Assembly (NCBI GenBank): GCA_000416275.1 | Contig: ASZJ01000144.1 | Coordinates: 1-36,026, forward strand | Source of the DNA: Osedax symbiont Rs1 | GTDB lineage: Bacteria > Pseudomonadota > Gammaproteobacteria > Pseudomonadales > Balneatricaceae | Reading direction: 5' to 3' | Length of the DNA stretch: 36,026 nt | Shown here: positions 1 to 7,802 of the stretch, in pieces | Layout: every line of letters begins with the position of its first letter | Position numbering within the stretch: the stretch's first letter is position 1 | The notes under the pieces: generated by a model | Databases searched by the model: none | What the model saw: the letters and a program-made list of their open reading frames with translations, nothing else | Told to the model about the DNA's origin: nothing | Program-made: the position numbers and the translations under genes

Positions 1-119
1 AATACCCGATGCACAGGGAAATCTCTACCGTGGGCTTAGATGAAGAAATGATAAAGGAGTATATTCGCAACCAAGAAAAGAATGATGAAAATAGGGATCA
101 GATGATACTTGGAGTTTAG
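1..119 (+). pseudogene. tnpA: IS200/IS605-family transposase (TnpA), C-terminal end only
   Basis: An open frame enters from the left edge (codons from position 3) and stops at 117–119. Its peptide reads ISTVGLDEEMIKEYIRNQEK and onward, matching my memory of the C-terminus of Y1 (HUH) transposases of the IS200/IS605 family, where STVGLDE followed by YI.NQE is typical. These enzymes move single-stranded DNA using one catalytic tyrosine; that part lies outside the window, so whether the gene is whole upstream cannot be told. The hairpins that follow immediately fit the right end of such an element. Family assignment is by recalled motif, not by search. Confidence 0.7.
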
Positions 120-190
120 TTGCGCCTTGGGCGCTTACTTTAGCCCTTCGAGGGCGTCCCCTAATAAGCCTCCGGCTTTGCCGGAGGTAA
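120..190. mobile_element. Right end of the IS200/IS605-like element: three successive hairpins
   Basis: Three perfect short stems follow the transposase stop: GCGCC/GGCGC at 122–134, GCCCT/AGGGC at 143–155, and CCTCCGGC/GCCGGAGG at 169–187. IS200/IS605 elements have no inverted terminal repeats; they carry subterminal imperfect hairpins recognised as single strands by TnpA. The last stem is the best candidate for the right-end recognition hairpin. The exact element boundary is not determined, but probably lies shortly after 187. Confidence 0.6.
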
Positions 191-242
191 GTTAACTATA
201 TATTGCGCAATCCTAATAGTTATAATGGCGAGTAATCTTTTA

Positions 243-311
243 CCTGAATCCGTGGCTATTTTTAAAGCGATGTTGGGTCACTATGCACCGCATGGAAGTT
301 ATCGATTCAGA
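243..311. repeat. Interspersed palindromic repeat, copy 1 (short form, diverged)
   Basis: The left end CCTGAATCCGTGGCT and right end GTTATCGATTCAGA are the diverged inverted ends of the repeat family described in this window. It is 69 bp, the same length as the copy at 21774–21842, with matching blocks CTATG.N.GCA and TGGAAGTTATCGATTCAG near the right end. The interior is the most diverged of all copies. It lies 32 bp before the ATG of the LysR gene, in its leader. Confidence 0.55.
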
Positions 312-343
312 TTTTAGTCTGAATTTACTTGGTAGACCTATAT

Positions 344-1296
344 ATGCCCTCATCATTTGGTTTTGAACTCAAAACCTTAACTGCTTTTGTGTTAGTGGTA
401 GAAACTGGTAACCTGACAGAAGCAGCTAAACGGTTAGCGCTCAGTCAGTCGTCCGTCTCACAAATACTGGCACATCTAGAAGAGTCTCTCGGTATTCAAT
501 TAATGGATCGCAGTGTACGGCCAATGGCTGTGACAACTGCTGGTCGTTTTTTTATGACAGAGCGCAAGGGATTTTAGCCGCAGCGGAAATGACCAGCTTA
601 GAAATGCGCAACGCTGATTTTAAACTGCTGCGTCACGTCAAAGTTGCTTTAGTTGATTCTATAATTACCGCGGTAGGCAAGCCATTAATTGATGTGATTA
701 AAAATCGTACTCAAAATTGGTCGGTAGTGTCCGGTCAATCGCACCTGCACTCGCATATGTTACTATCTAAGCAGGTTGATATAACTATTTCCGATGATCC
801 GCTAGATGATTTTTCAGGGCTGATGCGGCACCGAATTCTTCGAGAACCTTTTGTGTTAGCGGTACCCAATGATTATCGTGGGCCTTCAAATATAGAGAGT
901 GTTTTAGATAAGTTAAATTTAATTCGTTACTCATCAAGTACTTTGATTGGACAGCAAATTGAAAAATATCTAAGGCGTAATCAATTAGATCCGATCTCTC
1001 ATTTACAGTTGGATAATTCCTTTGCAGTCGTGTCGGCAGTAGCCTCGGGAATAGGCTGCACCATAACCACACCACTGTGTTTATTCCAAAGCGGCATAAG
1101 ACAACATCAGGTGCAGTTGTTACCTCTCTCCGATAAACTGATCAGACATATTAGCTTAGTGAGTCGAGAGAATGAATTAGGTGATTTGCCGGGCACTATT
1201 GCAAGAGATTGCAAACGTATTCTCTCTGAAAGTTATGTCGATGTCGTGACCGCTGATTTTCCCTGGTTAAGAGCAGATGTCAAAGTCGGCGAGTAA
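344..1296 (+). pseudogene. LysR-family transcriptional regulator, broken by a one-base frameshift
   Basis: Two frames together make a complete LysR protein. The first (344–577) has the winged helix-turn-helix (LTAFVLVVETGNLTEAAKRL, then LSQSSVSQILAHLEESLG). The second, open from about 556 to 1296, continues with the effector-binding domain. The break lies at a run of seven T at 547–553. One more T would give FFYDRAQGILAAAEMTSLEM, the usual LysR linker, and a 317-residue protein of normal family length. As read, translation stops at 577 after about 78 residues. ATG 344 is preferred to TTG 329 because it begins the usual N-terminus. It converges on the amine cassette, which it may have regulated. 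A sequencing error or a slippage-prone tract cannot be excluded. Confidence 0.85.
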
Positions 1297-1327
1297 TCAA
1301 TATTTATAGAGTTTTTTACATACAACC

Positions 1328-1357
1328 GCTCAGCAAAACGTCGAAGTTATGCTGAGC
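1328..1357. terminator. Hairpin between convergent genes, possible weak terminator
   Basis: Perfect 8-bp stem GCTCAGCA/TGCTGAGC with a 14-nt loop, in the 86-bp gap between the LysR stop and the stop of the opposing alcohol dehydrogenase gene. Neither side has a clear run of T, so factor-independent termination is uncertain. Confidence 0.3.
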
Positions 1358-1382
1358 TGTTATATCGGAACTGCCGATTATT

Positions 1383-2552
1383 TTATAGTGTTCCTTTCAC
1401 CGCATTGATAAATATCTGTTGGTACTGATCGACGGTAAACTTAATCGGGTTACCAGCGGCCGAAGGGTCCTCAGTGGCCATGGCAGCGACAAGACTCTGT
1501 TGACTATCATCAATGTTAATTTCACTGAGAGTATGTGGGATGTGTAAATCTTTGCGCATCTTCAGTACCCAGTTTAAAAAACCATCAAAGGAGCAGTCTG
1601 CTAAATTAATATACCTAGCCACTCGTTCAATCCGTTCACTGATGATTTCTTGATTTGCCTTGAGTACGTAAGGCATTAAGATCGCATTTAACAAGCCGTG
1701 ATGAGCGTCGTATAACGCACCTAGAGGATGAGCGAGAGCATGCATTCCGCCCAGACCTTTTTGAAAGGCAGTCGCGCCCATCGTGGAGGCAACCAACATT
1801 TGCATTCTTGCTTCTATATCGCCGCCATTTTTCACTGCTTTAGGTAAATATTCCTTAACTAAGCGAATCCCCTCTACAGCGATACCTTCGGCGAGAGGGT
1901 GATAGAATGGAGAGCACAGAGCTTCTAAATTGTGCGACAGTGCATCCATGCCGGTAGCAGCTGTAATGTGAGCGGGCAATCCGATGGTTAACTCCGGGTC
2001 GAGAATGACAATTGATGGCAGCATTTTAGGGTGAAAAATAATTCGCTTAATATGAGCTTTTTCATCGGTAATCACCGAGGCTCTACCTACTTCAGAGCCG
2101 GTGCCCGCTGTAGTGGGGACCGCAATAATGGGAGCCACAGCGGACTCAATAACCTTTAAATAATTATCTCCTATATCTTCAAAGTCCCATAGAGGCAGTT
2201 TTTGACCGACCATTAAGGCAATAGCTTTAGCTGCATCTAAACCGGACCCGCCGCCAAAAGCGATAACTCCATCATGATTGCCTGCATGGTAGGCGGCTAC
2301 GCCGTCCATTACATTTTCACCGTTCGGGTTGCTTTTTATTTGGCTGAACAGGCCGCAATTTAAATTGGCGTTTAAACAGCTCTCAACTGCCTCCTTTAGC
2401 ATCGGTAATTCCGCCAAACCCGAGTCAGTTATTAATAGAGGTGAGCTCATGCCCAGCTCTTTACAGCACTGAGCAAGCTCACTTATACGCCCGGCACCGG
2501 TGCGTAAGTTGTTGGGGTAATTCCAATTTCCAGTGAGATTCTGGTAAGACAT
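1383..2552 (-). CDS. Iron-containing alcohol dehydrogenase
   Basis: NAD(P)-dependent group III alcohol dehydrogenase, 389 residues, the normal family length. The nucleotide-binding motif GGGSGLDAAK lies near residue 100, followed by PTTAGTGSEV. The metal-binding region is DPELT, TGMDALSHNLEAL and HALAHPLGALYDAHHG, supplying the expected Asp and three His ligands. It starts 47 bp after the aldehyde dehydrogenase stop and is the last gene of a three-gene minus-strand set. In that setting it most likely oxidises a hydroxyl group to the aldehyde that the neighbouring enzyme turns into an acid; if the upstream ligase glutamylates an amino alcohol, the substrate would be a gamma-glutamyl amino alcohol. 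The family call is firm; the substrate is inferred. Confidence 0.88.
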   Translation of the reverse strand: MSYQNLTGNWNYPNNLRTGAGRISELAQCCKELGMSSPLLITDSGLAELPMLKEAVESCLNANLNCGLFSQIKSNPNGENVMDGVAAYHAGNHDGVIAFGGGSGLDAAKAIALMVGQKLPLWDFEDIGDNYLKVIESAVAPIIAVPTTAGTGSEVGRASVITDEKAHIKRIIFHPKMLPSIVILDPELTIGLPAHITAATGMDALSHNLEALCSPFYHPLAEGIAVEGIRLVKEYLPKAVKNGGDIEARMQMLVASTMGATAFQKGLGGMHALAHPLGALYDAHHGLLNAILMPYVLKANQEIISERIERVARYINLADCSFDGFLNWVLKMRKDLHIPHTLSEINIDDSQQSLVAAMATEDPSAAGNPIKFTVDQYQQIFINAVKGTL

Positions 2553-2599
2553 AGATAGCTCCTAAATAGATAGTGAATCTGCTCAAGTAATGATTGTCG

Positions 2600-3988
2600 T
2601 TAGAGTGTTTTTATATGAAAAGATTTCGGTCGCGTTAGCTGCTCATAGCCTTTGCTAGACAATGTACAGCCTCGACCTGAGTTTTTAACCCCAGTCCAGG
2701 CGAGCCCCGGGTCTAAATAATCACAGCGATTAATAAAAAAAGTGCCTGTTTCTAGCTGTTCGCCTAAGGCAACTCCGCTCTCTATATTCGAGGTAAAAAT
2801 AGCGGCCGTTAAACCAAATTCGGAATCGTTCATCAGCTCGATAGCCTGTTGATCGGACGCTACTTTTTGTACTCCTACTACCGGACCAAATGACTCTTCA
2901 GTCATGATTCTCATGCTGTGATCTACATTAGAAAGCAGTTGAGGGGCTAAGTATGGGGTTGCTGCTTGGCTCATTGCAAAGGCGCTCTCATCGATATGGC
3001 TGATGGCTCCACGTTCAATCGCCTCGCCAATTTGCGCTCTGACAAAATCAGCTGCTGAGGCTTTAACCATTGGCCCTAAAGTCGTGTCGGGATCATCTGA
3101 CCTGCCTAATGTATAGCTATTGATCAATGTGCAGGCGCGTTTGATAAACTCATCGTGAATACTTGCATCGACATAAATACGTTCGATACCGCAACAGGAT
3201 TGTCCTGAGTTAAAAAAAGCCCCATCTATGACGGTCGCAACCGCATAGTCTAAGTCAGCGTCTGCTCGGATATAAGCGGGGTCTTTTCCGCCCAGCTCTA
3301 GGCCCAAGCCAATAAAGCGACCCGCTGCAGCTTTTTCAATGCTAGCGCCAGCCGCTACCGAGCCGGTGAAACAGACATGGGCAATTTTTTGATCTTGTAT
3401 CACCGTGCTAGTCGCCGCATGTGACATGTGTAAATATTGAAAGACACCTTCCGGGAAGCCCGCTGCGACGCAAGCGTCTGATAAGCGCTCCGCACATAGC
3501 GGTGTCTGCGCTGAATGCTTTAAAATAACGGTATTTCCCGCCATAAGGGCGGGGATAATCGCGTTAATAGCCGTCAGGTAGGGAAAGTTCCAGGGGGCTA
3601 TCACAAAAACCACTCCCAGTGCCTCGCGCTTAATGTAGCGCGTAAAGCCCGCTTTTGCAGCGAGCTTTTCAGTGGCTAATGAAGGTTCGGCAATGTCGAT
3701 CATATGACGAGCACGTTCTTCCATACCAGCCACTTCACCTTGAGCGTAGCGAATGGGACGGCCCATCATCCAAGAAAGCTCTTCACCAATCGCCTTTTTG
3801 TTAGCGACGAAAGCATCAATCATTTTATGACAGAGGGTCGCTCTTTGTGCGATTGTTTTAGCCCGCCAACTCTTTTGTGCCAATACTGCCCGGCTAAGTG
3901 TGTTTTGAATGTGTTGTTGGTTTGCCAATTCACGGATGACATAGCGGGAGCCATCAATCGGCGAAATACAGGTTTGTAGAGTGCTCAT
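2600..3988 (-). CDS. NAD(P)-dependent aldehyde dehydrogenase
   Basis: Aldehyde dehydrogenase superfamily, 462 residues, close to the short succinate-semialdehyde-dehydrogenase-like (GabD/Sad) branch. Visible motifs in order: PWNFPY (coenzyme/aldehyde pocket), FTGS (Rossmann loop), LELGGKDPAYI with the general-base Glu, FFNSGQSCCGIERIYV with the catalytic Cys after GQS, and EESFGPVVG. It oxidises an aldehyde to the carboxylic acid. It sits between the glutamine-synthetase-like gene (175-bp gap) and the iron alcohol dehydrogenase (47-bp gap), suggesting that it acts on the aldehyde from that alcohol dehydrogenase. Exact substrate unknown. Confidence 0.9.
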   Translation of the reverse strand: MSTLQTCISPIDGSRYVIRELANQQHIQNTLSRAVLAQKSWRAKTIAQRATLCHKMIDAFVANKKAIGEELSWMMGRPIRYAQGEVAGMEERARHMIDIAEPSLATEKLAAKAGFTRYIKREALGVVFVIAPWNFPYLTAINAIIPALMAGNTVILKHSAQTPLCAERLSDACVAAGFPEGVFQYLHMSHAATSTVIQDQKIAHVCFTGSVAAGASIEKAAAGRFIGLGLELGGKDPAYIRADADLDYAVATVIDGAFFNSGQSCCGIERIYVDASIHDEFIKRACTLINSYTLGRSDDPDTTLGPMVKASAADFVRAQIGEAIERGAISHIDESAFAMSQAATPYLAPQLLSNVDHSMRIMTEESFGPVVGVQKVASDQQAIELMNDSEFGLTAAIFTSNIESGVALGEQLETGTFFINRCDYLDPGLAWTGVKNSGRGCTLSSKGYEQLTRPKSFHIKTL

Positions 3989-4026
3989 AAAAATTTTTCA
4001 CCAAAATAATAGTATTGGAAAACGTT

Positions 4027-4050
4027 GCTTAAGTTCACAAGAACCTAAGC
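4027..4050. other. Inverted repeat between ligase and aldehyde dehydrogenase genes
   Basis: GCTTAAGTTC and GAACCTAAGC form a 10-bp stem with one mismatch around a 4-nt loop. It lies in the 175-bp gap between the two minus-strand cassette genes and has no T run. It could stabilise mRNA or cause partial attenuation; no function is established. Confidence 0.3.
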
Positions 4051-4163
4051 CGCTGTGCTGCAAAGCTTGAGTAGCTGGTCGTTAAAAGACTGGAAACAGG
4101 CAGGTTTCTAGCCGCGAGCAAGCGTTTATCGCAAACAGCTCTGCAGATAAAATCTGCGCGGCG

Positions 4164-5543
4164 CTAGATGATTTCAAAATAGCGCGCCATTTCCCAGTCG
4201 GTAATATGCTGATTAAATTGACGTTGTTCCCACTCTCGAGTGGCGGCGTAATGTTCGACAAACTCATCGCCAAACAAGCTTCTAGCGGCCTTAGATTTAC
4301 GCAGAGCATAGGCGGCGGCGCTCAGTGATTGCGGGAGTGATAGTGACGGATCATGTTGTTGTTCATAGGCGTTGCCTTTAACTTGAGCGAGAGGTTCTAA
4401 CTGGTGTTCAATACCGTATAAACCTGCTCCCAATACTGCGGCTAACGCTATATAAGGATTTGCATCAGCTGAGCCCAAACGAAACTCAATGCGCTGCGAT
4501 TGACTAGAGCCGGGAATAACCCTTAGTGCAGTAGTGCGGTTTTCTACTCCCCAGGTGGCGTCAGTCGGCGCCCAGAATCCGGGAATGAGACGAGAGTATG
4601 CATTGATCGTTTGTGCCATCATCGCCAGTAATTCAGGCATTAACTGTTGTAATCCCGCTAGGAAATGCCGTTGTGTATTGCTCATACTATGAGTTTTCTT
4701 GGGGTCATAAAAGGCTGAGCCCGATCCGTCTTTATGGTCTAAAGATACGTGTATATGGCCGGACTGTCCCGGGTAGTCATTGGACCACTTCGCCATAAAG
4801 GTGGCCATCATGTCGTTTTTCTGTGCCCAAACCTTAGTAAAAGTTTTAAACAGGGCTGCTTTATCGGCGGCATCGGCAGCGCTGCATACCGCCAGTGCTG
4901 CCTCCATTACACCAGGTCCTGTTTCAGTGTGTAGACCCTCGATTGGAAAATCCATCTTTTCAGAGAGTTCGATAATGCTGTGATATAAATCAGCATGAGT
5001 AGAATTGCGGAGCATCGAATATCCATAGTTACCAGGAGTAATCGGCTCTAAATTGAGGTAGTTTTTTTCTCTGACTGATTTGGGTGTCTCATTAAACAGA
5101 AAGAACTCATACTCAAAAGCTGAGTTAACTGCAAAGCCCATACTGTCGGCTTTAGCTAGAACACGGGCTAAGGTATTTCTGGGGCATAACTTAGCGGCTT
5201 CGTCGCTAAATTCGCAGATAAAGAGTAGCATACCAGGCTCATAGGGGAGCTCTCGGCAAGTATTAGTTAGAATTTTGACTGGGGCATCAGGGTATCCAGT
5301 GTGCCAACCGGTGTATTTTATTCCAACATTTTCGTATAGCTTATCATTTGAATCCCAGCCGAGTACCACATCACAAAAAGCAAAACCTTTATCTAAACTA
5401 GAAAAAAATTTTTCTTTATTCATATATTTGCCGCGCATCACACCATCTATGTCAAACAGACCTACTTTAATGTGGCTTAGGCCCCTTTCTTCTATTATAG
5501 ATTTCGCATCTTGAATGGTTTTTACATCTCTGGGATTCATCAT
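4164..5543 (-). CDS. Glutamine-synthetase-like gamma-glutamyl ligase (GlnA/PuuA superfamily)
   Basis: ATP-dependent ligase of the glutamine synthetase fold, 459 residues from ATG 5543. The catalytic core is present: FEYEFFLF (metal Glu pair), GPGVMEAALA, GHIHVSL (catalytic-site His), WGVENRTTALRV and RIEFRLGSADANPYIALAA. The KNLYDLPP adenylylation segment of housekeeping GlnA is absent, and GWDSNDKLY takes the place of the usual DGSS-type loop. This points to a PuuA/IpuC/GlnA4-like enzyme that joins glutamate to an organic amine rather than to ammonia. The frame is open to a GTG at 5618, but ATG 5543 begins at the point where family similarity starts. First gene of the cassette, with an 11-bp inverted repeat upstream. 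Substrate is inferred only. Confidence 0.82.
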   Translation of the reverse strand: MMNPRDVKTIQDAKSIIEERGLSHIKVGLFDIDGVMRGKYMNKEKFFSSLDKGFAFCDVVLGWDSNDKLYENVGIKYTGWHTGYPDAPVKILTNTCRELPYEPGMLLFICEFSDEAAKLCPRNTLARVLAKADSMGFAVNSAFEYEFFLFNETPKSVREKNYLNLEPITPGNYGYSMLRNSTHADLYHSIIELSEKMDFPIEGLHTETGPGVMEAALAVCSAADAADKAALFKTFTKVWAQKNDMMATFMAKWSNDYPGQSGHIHVSLDHKDGSGSAFYDPKKTHSMSNTQRHFLAGLQQLMPELLAMMAQTINAYSRLIPGFWAPTDATWGVENRTTALRVIPGSSQSQRIEFRLGSADANPYIALAAVLGAGLYGIEHQLEPLAQVKGNAYEQQHDPSLSLPQSLSAAAYALRKSKAARSLFGDEFVEHYAATREWEQRQFNQHITDWEMARYFEII

Positions 5544-5618
5544 CTTTTTAAGCCTTTGTAATCGCTGAAAAGTGTCATTTATTGCAGTTTTACTATCTTG
5601 ATTGATCTCGAGTAGCAC

Positions 5619-6173
5619 TCATACCAGTGTCGGTAAAAGTATCGACGGCTGAGGCACTTACTATGAACCTGCTGGGCCATGTATCAGTAGATTAGTCCAT
5701 TCTTGGTCAGGTTCATAGCATGCTATCAGTAAAATAAAATGGTACAACTATATAGTGTATTCTTGATAACCTACTATTAGTAATTTTAATACTAACTGCG
5801 ATTATTTATTTAAATAGGCAAAATATAACCGTTTTAATCGCCTTATAATTGGTTTTTATGATTATGTAAGAAAATCATGGCTGACGCATATTACAGGGAA
5901 AAAGCAGGAAAAGGAGAGGGGAGCGAAGTCAGACGATAAGGTTCACAAATTTTAGCATTCAAGTCAGGCTGCTTTTTTTAATCGCTCTATAGGCACTCTC
6001 TATCAGCACAAGTTACACAACATGTACTGAGAAATTAGCGCTCTCGGTTAACGGCTTTGCCAGACAGTTAGTCCGCCTGCAACCGTTTCCTTAATCGGGA
6101 ACTTGTCAGTACGTCAGGGGCGTCTATGACTTGTTCAGAGGCAGCTACACCTAACATCAGCGGTGCCTTTAAT
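5619..6173. other. 555-bp non-coding region upstream of the amine cassette
   Basis: No credible gene is seen on either strand. It should hold the promoter of the minus-strand ligase operon, but no clear −35/−10 pair was found. The most distinct element is the inverted repeat at 5661–5718. The segment 5720–5880 is strongly AT-rich. A 14-base word at 6127–6140 (GACTTGTTCAGAGG) reappears inverted near 26567, inside another intergenic hairpin. Confidence 0.5.
5661..5718. promoter_or_regulatory. 11-bp perfect inverted repeat, candidate operator of the amine cassette
   Basis: CTATGAACCTG at 5661–5671 and CAGGTTCATAG at 5708–5718 are exact inverted copies, 47 bp centre to centre. They lie 118–175 bp upstream of the ligase ATG (43–100 bp before the alternative GTG). 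A 36-bp spacer makes an RNA hairpin less attractive and two regulator half-sites plausible. That the broken LysR protein binds here is inference. Confidence 0.4.
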
Positions 6174-6920
6174 TTATTTCTGTTGAGCGTTAATTGTCTG
6201 CCCATTAATGTCTAAGCTGTCATCGCTCATTAAATACAAATAGGCGGGCATGATTTCTTCAGGAGTTGGGTTGTTTTCAGGTTGCTCCCCTGGGTATGCA
6301 GCGGCACGCATTGCAGTACGGGTTGCTCCAGGGTTGATGCAGTTACTGCGGATATTACTGGTATTTTCTAGTTCATCGGCCAAAATTTCCATCATTCCTT
6401 GAATGGCGAATTTAGAGACGCTGTATGCTCCCCAGTATGCTTTACCTATCTTGCCTACGCTTGATGAGGTGAAAATAATGGATGCGTTTTTGCTGCGATG
6501 TAATAGTGGCAACAAACTTTGGGTTAGATGAAATGGAGCACTGGCATTGACTTTCATTACTTGTTCCCAAGTGATGGGGTCATAATTTTCGATAGGAGTG
6601 CGCATGCCCAGTAAGGCGGCGTTGTGTAGTAAGCCATCAAGTACGCCAAACTCTTGGTCGATAATGTCAGTAAGCTCTATATAGCTCTGCTCTGATGCCG
6701 TTTCAAGATTGAGCGGAAAGATTGCGGCTTGGGGGGCGTTTAATGCTTCAATTTGATCATAAACGGCATTCAGTTTATCCAAATTCCTGCCCAATAGGAT
6801 GACAGTTGCCCCCAACTGCGCATAAGCTAAAGCTGCACTGCGGCCAATGCCATCTCCGGCGCCAGTAACCAGAATAACTTTGCCTTTTAATGAAAGGGCT
6901 GGGGCTGAGTAGTTAAACAT
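6174..6920 (-). CDS. yciK: Short-chain dehydrogenase/reductase, YciK family
   Basis: Classical SDR of 248 residues. The cofactor motif TGAGDGIG is at 19–26, NAA-type motif HNAAL near 99–103, catalytic SSS at 152–154, and YSVSK with Tyr166 and Lys170. The C-terminal segment (YLYLMSDDSLDINGQTINAQ) and the N-terminal LKGKVILVTGAGDGIGR fit the YciK oxidoreductase subgroup, whose physiological substrate is not settled. It is the last gene of the ubiG–mupP–yciK series, the same trio found beside gyrA in pseudomonads. A 194-bp gap containing a long-form repeat separates it from mupP, so it may depend on its own promoter. Confidence 0.85.
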   Translation of the reverse strand: MFNYSAPALSLKGKVILVTGAGDGIGRSAALAYAQLGATVILLGRNLDKLNAVYDQIEALNAPQAAIFPLNLETASEQSYIELTDIIDQEFGVLDGLLHNAALLGMRTPIENYDPITWEQVMKVNASAPFHLTQSLLPLLHRSKNASIIFTSSSVGKIGKAYWGAYSVSKFAIQGMMEILADELENTSNIRSNCINPGATRTAMRAAAYPGEQPENNPTPEEIMPAYLYLMSDDSLDINGQTINAQQK

Positions 6921-6957
6921 TTTTTGATAGTCCTATGTGATGCTTTGGTGACTGTTA

Positions 6958-7112
6958 TATTGATCAGTGACTTCCCAGTGGCGCTGAGCATAAGCTCTTT
7001 ATCCCACGATGGTATGAAAAATAGCACTGAACCGAAAGGGATAGTTTAGATTTTAAATTTTCCGTAAAAAATATTTTATGCTCTGTATCTACTTTGAAAC
7101 CACAGATTGAGG
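6958..7112. repeat. Interspersed palindromic repeat, copy 2 (long form, diverged)
   Basis: This 155-bp stretch between mupP and yciK aligns end to end with the copy at 8684–8842. The left end is TGATCAGTGACTT, then AGCATAAGCTCTT, an interior with CACTGAAC, then CTCTGTATCTACTTTGAA and a right end ACAGATTGAGG. It abuts the mupP stop codon. A 76-codon open frame crossing it on the minus strand is a by-product of the repeat and of mupP. Confidence 0.6.
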
Positions 7113-7114
7113 TG

Positions 7115-7777
7115 TTAATTTTTTTGCAGAAGGTCAATAAGTTGCAGTGGATGATCGATAATCGAATCGGCACCCCAGCTAGCGTAGTCTTCACTGCTGT
7201 TTAGGTAGCCATAAGTGCAGCCAATGGTTCGCATAGAGGCGGCCGCACCCGCTTGTATATCTCGTAAGTGGTCACCGACATACCAGCAGTTGTGGCTGGC
7301 AATTGACATTTTTTTGCAAGCTAGATAAAGGGCTTCTGGATCAGGTTTAGCGCGTTTTACATGATCGGGACAAATAATGACCGCAGCCCTCGATTTAAGT
7401 TGAAAGTGTTCAAGAATTGGGGCAGTGAAGCGCTCTGGTTTGTTGGTTACTATGCCCCATAATATCTGGTTTTTTTCTAGAGTGTGGATTAGTTCGCTGA
7501 CACCTTGGTAAAGTCTAGATTTTTTGTTGAGGTGGATAAAATAAAGGTTCAGGAAATCATTTTTATAGCTGTCGAAACCCAGCTGATTTTCCTCAAGATC
7601 AAAAGCAAAGCTGATCATTGCTCTAGCGCCGTTGGAAACTTGATGTTTAATGGCGGCTAAGCTGATAGGTGGCTTTTTTTCTATGGCTAGCATCAAGTTG
7701 ATCACATAGTGAAAATCTGGAGCGCTATCCAGTAATGTACCATCTAAGTCGAATAGTACAGCGGTAGGTTTATGCAT
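7115..7777 (-). CDS. mupP: HAD phosphatase, probable N-acetylmuramic acid 6-phosphate phosphatase (MupP)
   Basis: Haloacid-dehalogenase-type phosphatase, 220 residues. Motif I is FDLDGTLLDS with nucleophile Asp10 and Asp12; motif II Thr is in TNKPERF; motif III Lys is in AKPDPE; motif IV is VGDHLRDIQAG. The fold is that of the Gph (phosphoglycolate phosphatase) group, and it would often be labelled that way. Position directly after ubiG and before yciK, next to gyrA, is the MupP locus in Pseudomonas, where the enzyme dephosphorylates MurNAc-6-phosphate in peptidoglycan recycling through AmgK/MurU. That specific assignment rests on synteny. It begins 25 bp after the ubiG stop, in a likely operon. 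Confidence 0.78.
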   Translation of the reverse strand: MHKPTAVLFDLDGTLLDSAPDFHYVINLMLAIEKKPPISLAAIKHQVSNGARAMISFAFDLEENQLGFDSYKNDFLNLYFIHLNKKSRLYQGVSELIHTLEKNQILWGIVTNKPERFTAPILEHFQLKSRAAVIICPDHVKRAKPDPEALYLACKKMSIASHNCWYVGDHLRDIQAGAAASMRTIGCTYGYLNSSEDYASWGADSIIDHPLQLIDLLQKN

Positions 7778-7802
7778 AAAGTTCTCGGGAAAAAGGCTTA
7801 GA

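Noticed and set aside
589-1296. Independent 235-residue protein starting at ATG 589
   Set aside because: It is the effector domain of the frameshifted LysR gene. Its first methionine is an internal residue, without a ribosome site.
4613-5514. Several plus-strand open frames of 60–80 codons opposite the ligase gene
   Set aside because: All are antisense shadows of a well-supported gene, without ribosome sites or family motifs.
4164-5618. Housekeeping glutamine synthetase (glnA)
   Set aside because: The adenylylation-site segment and other GlnA signatures are missing, and its neighbours are an alcohol and an aldehyde dehydrogenase rather than ntrBC.
6964-7194. 76-codon minus-strand open frame
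   Set aside because: It overlaps the diverged long-form repeat and the 3' end of mupP in another frame, with no ribosome site or protein-like motif.
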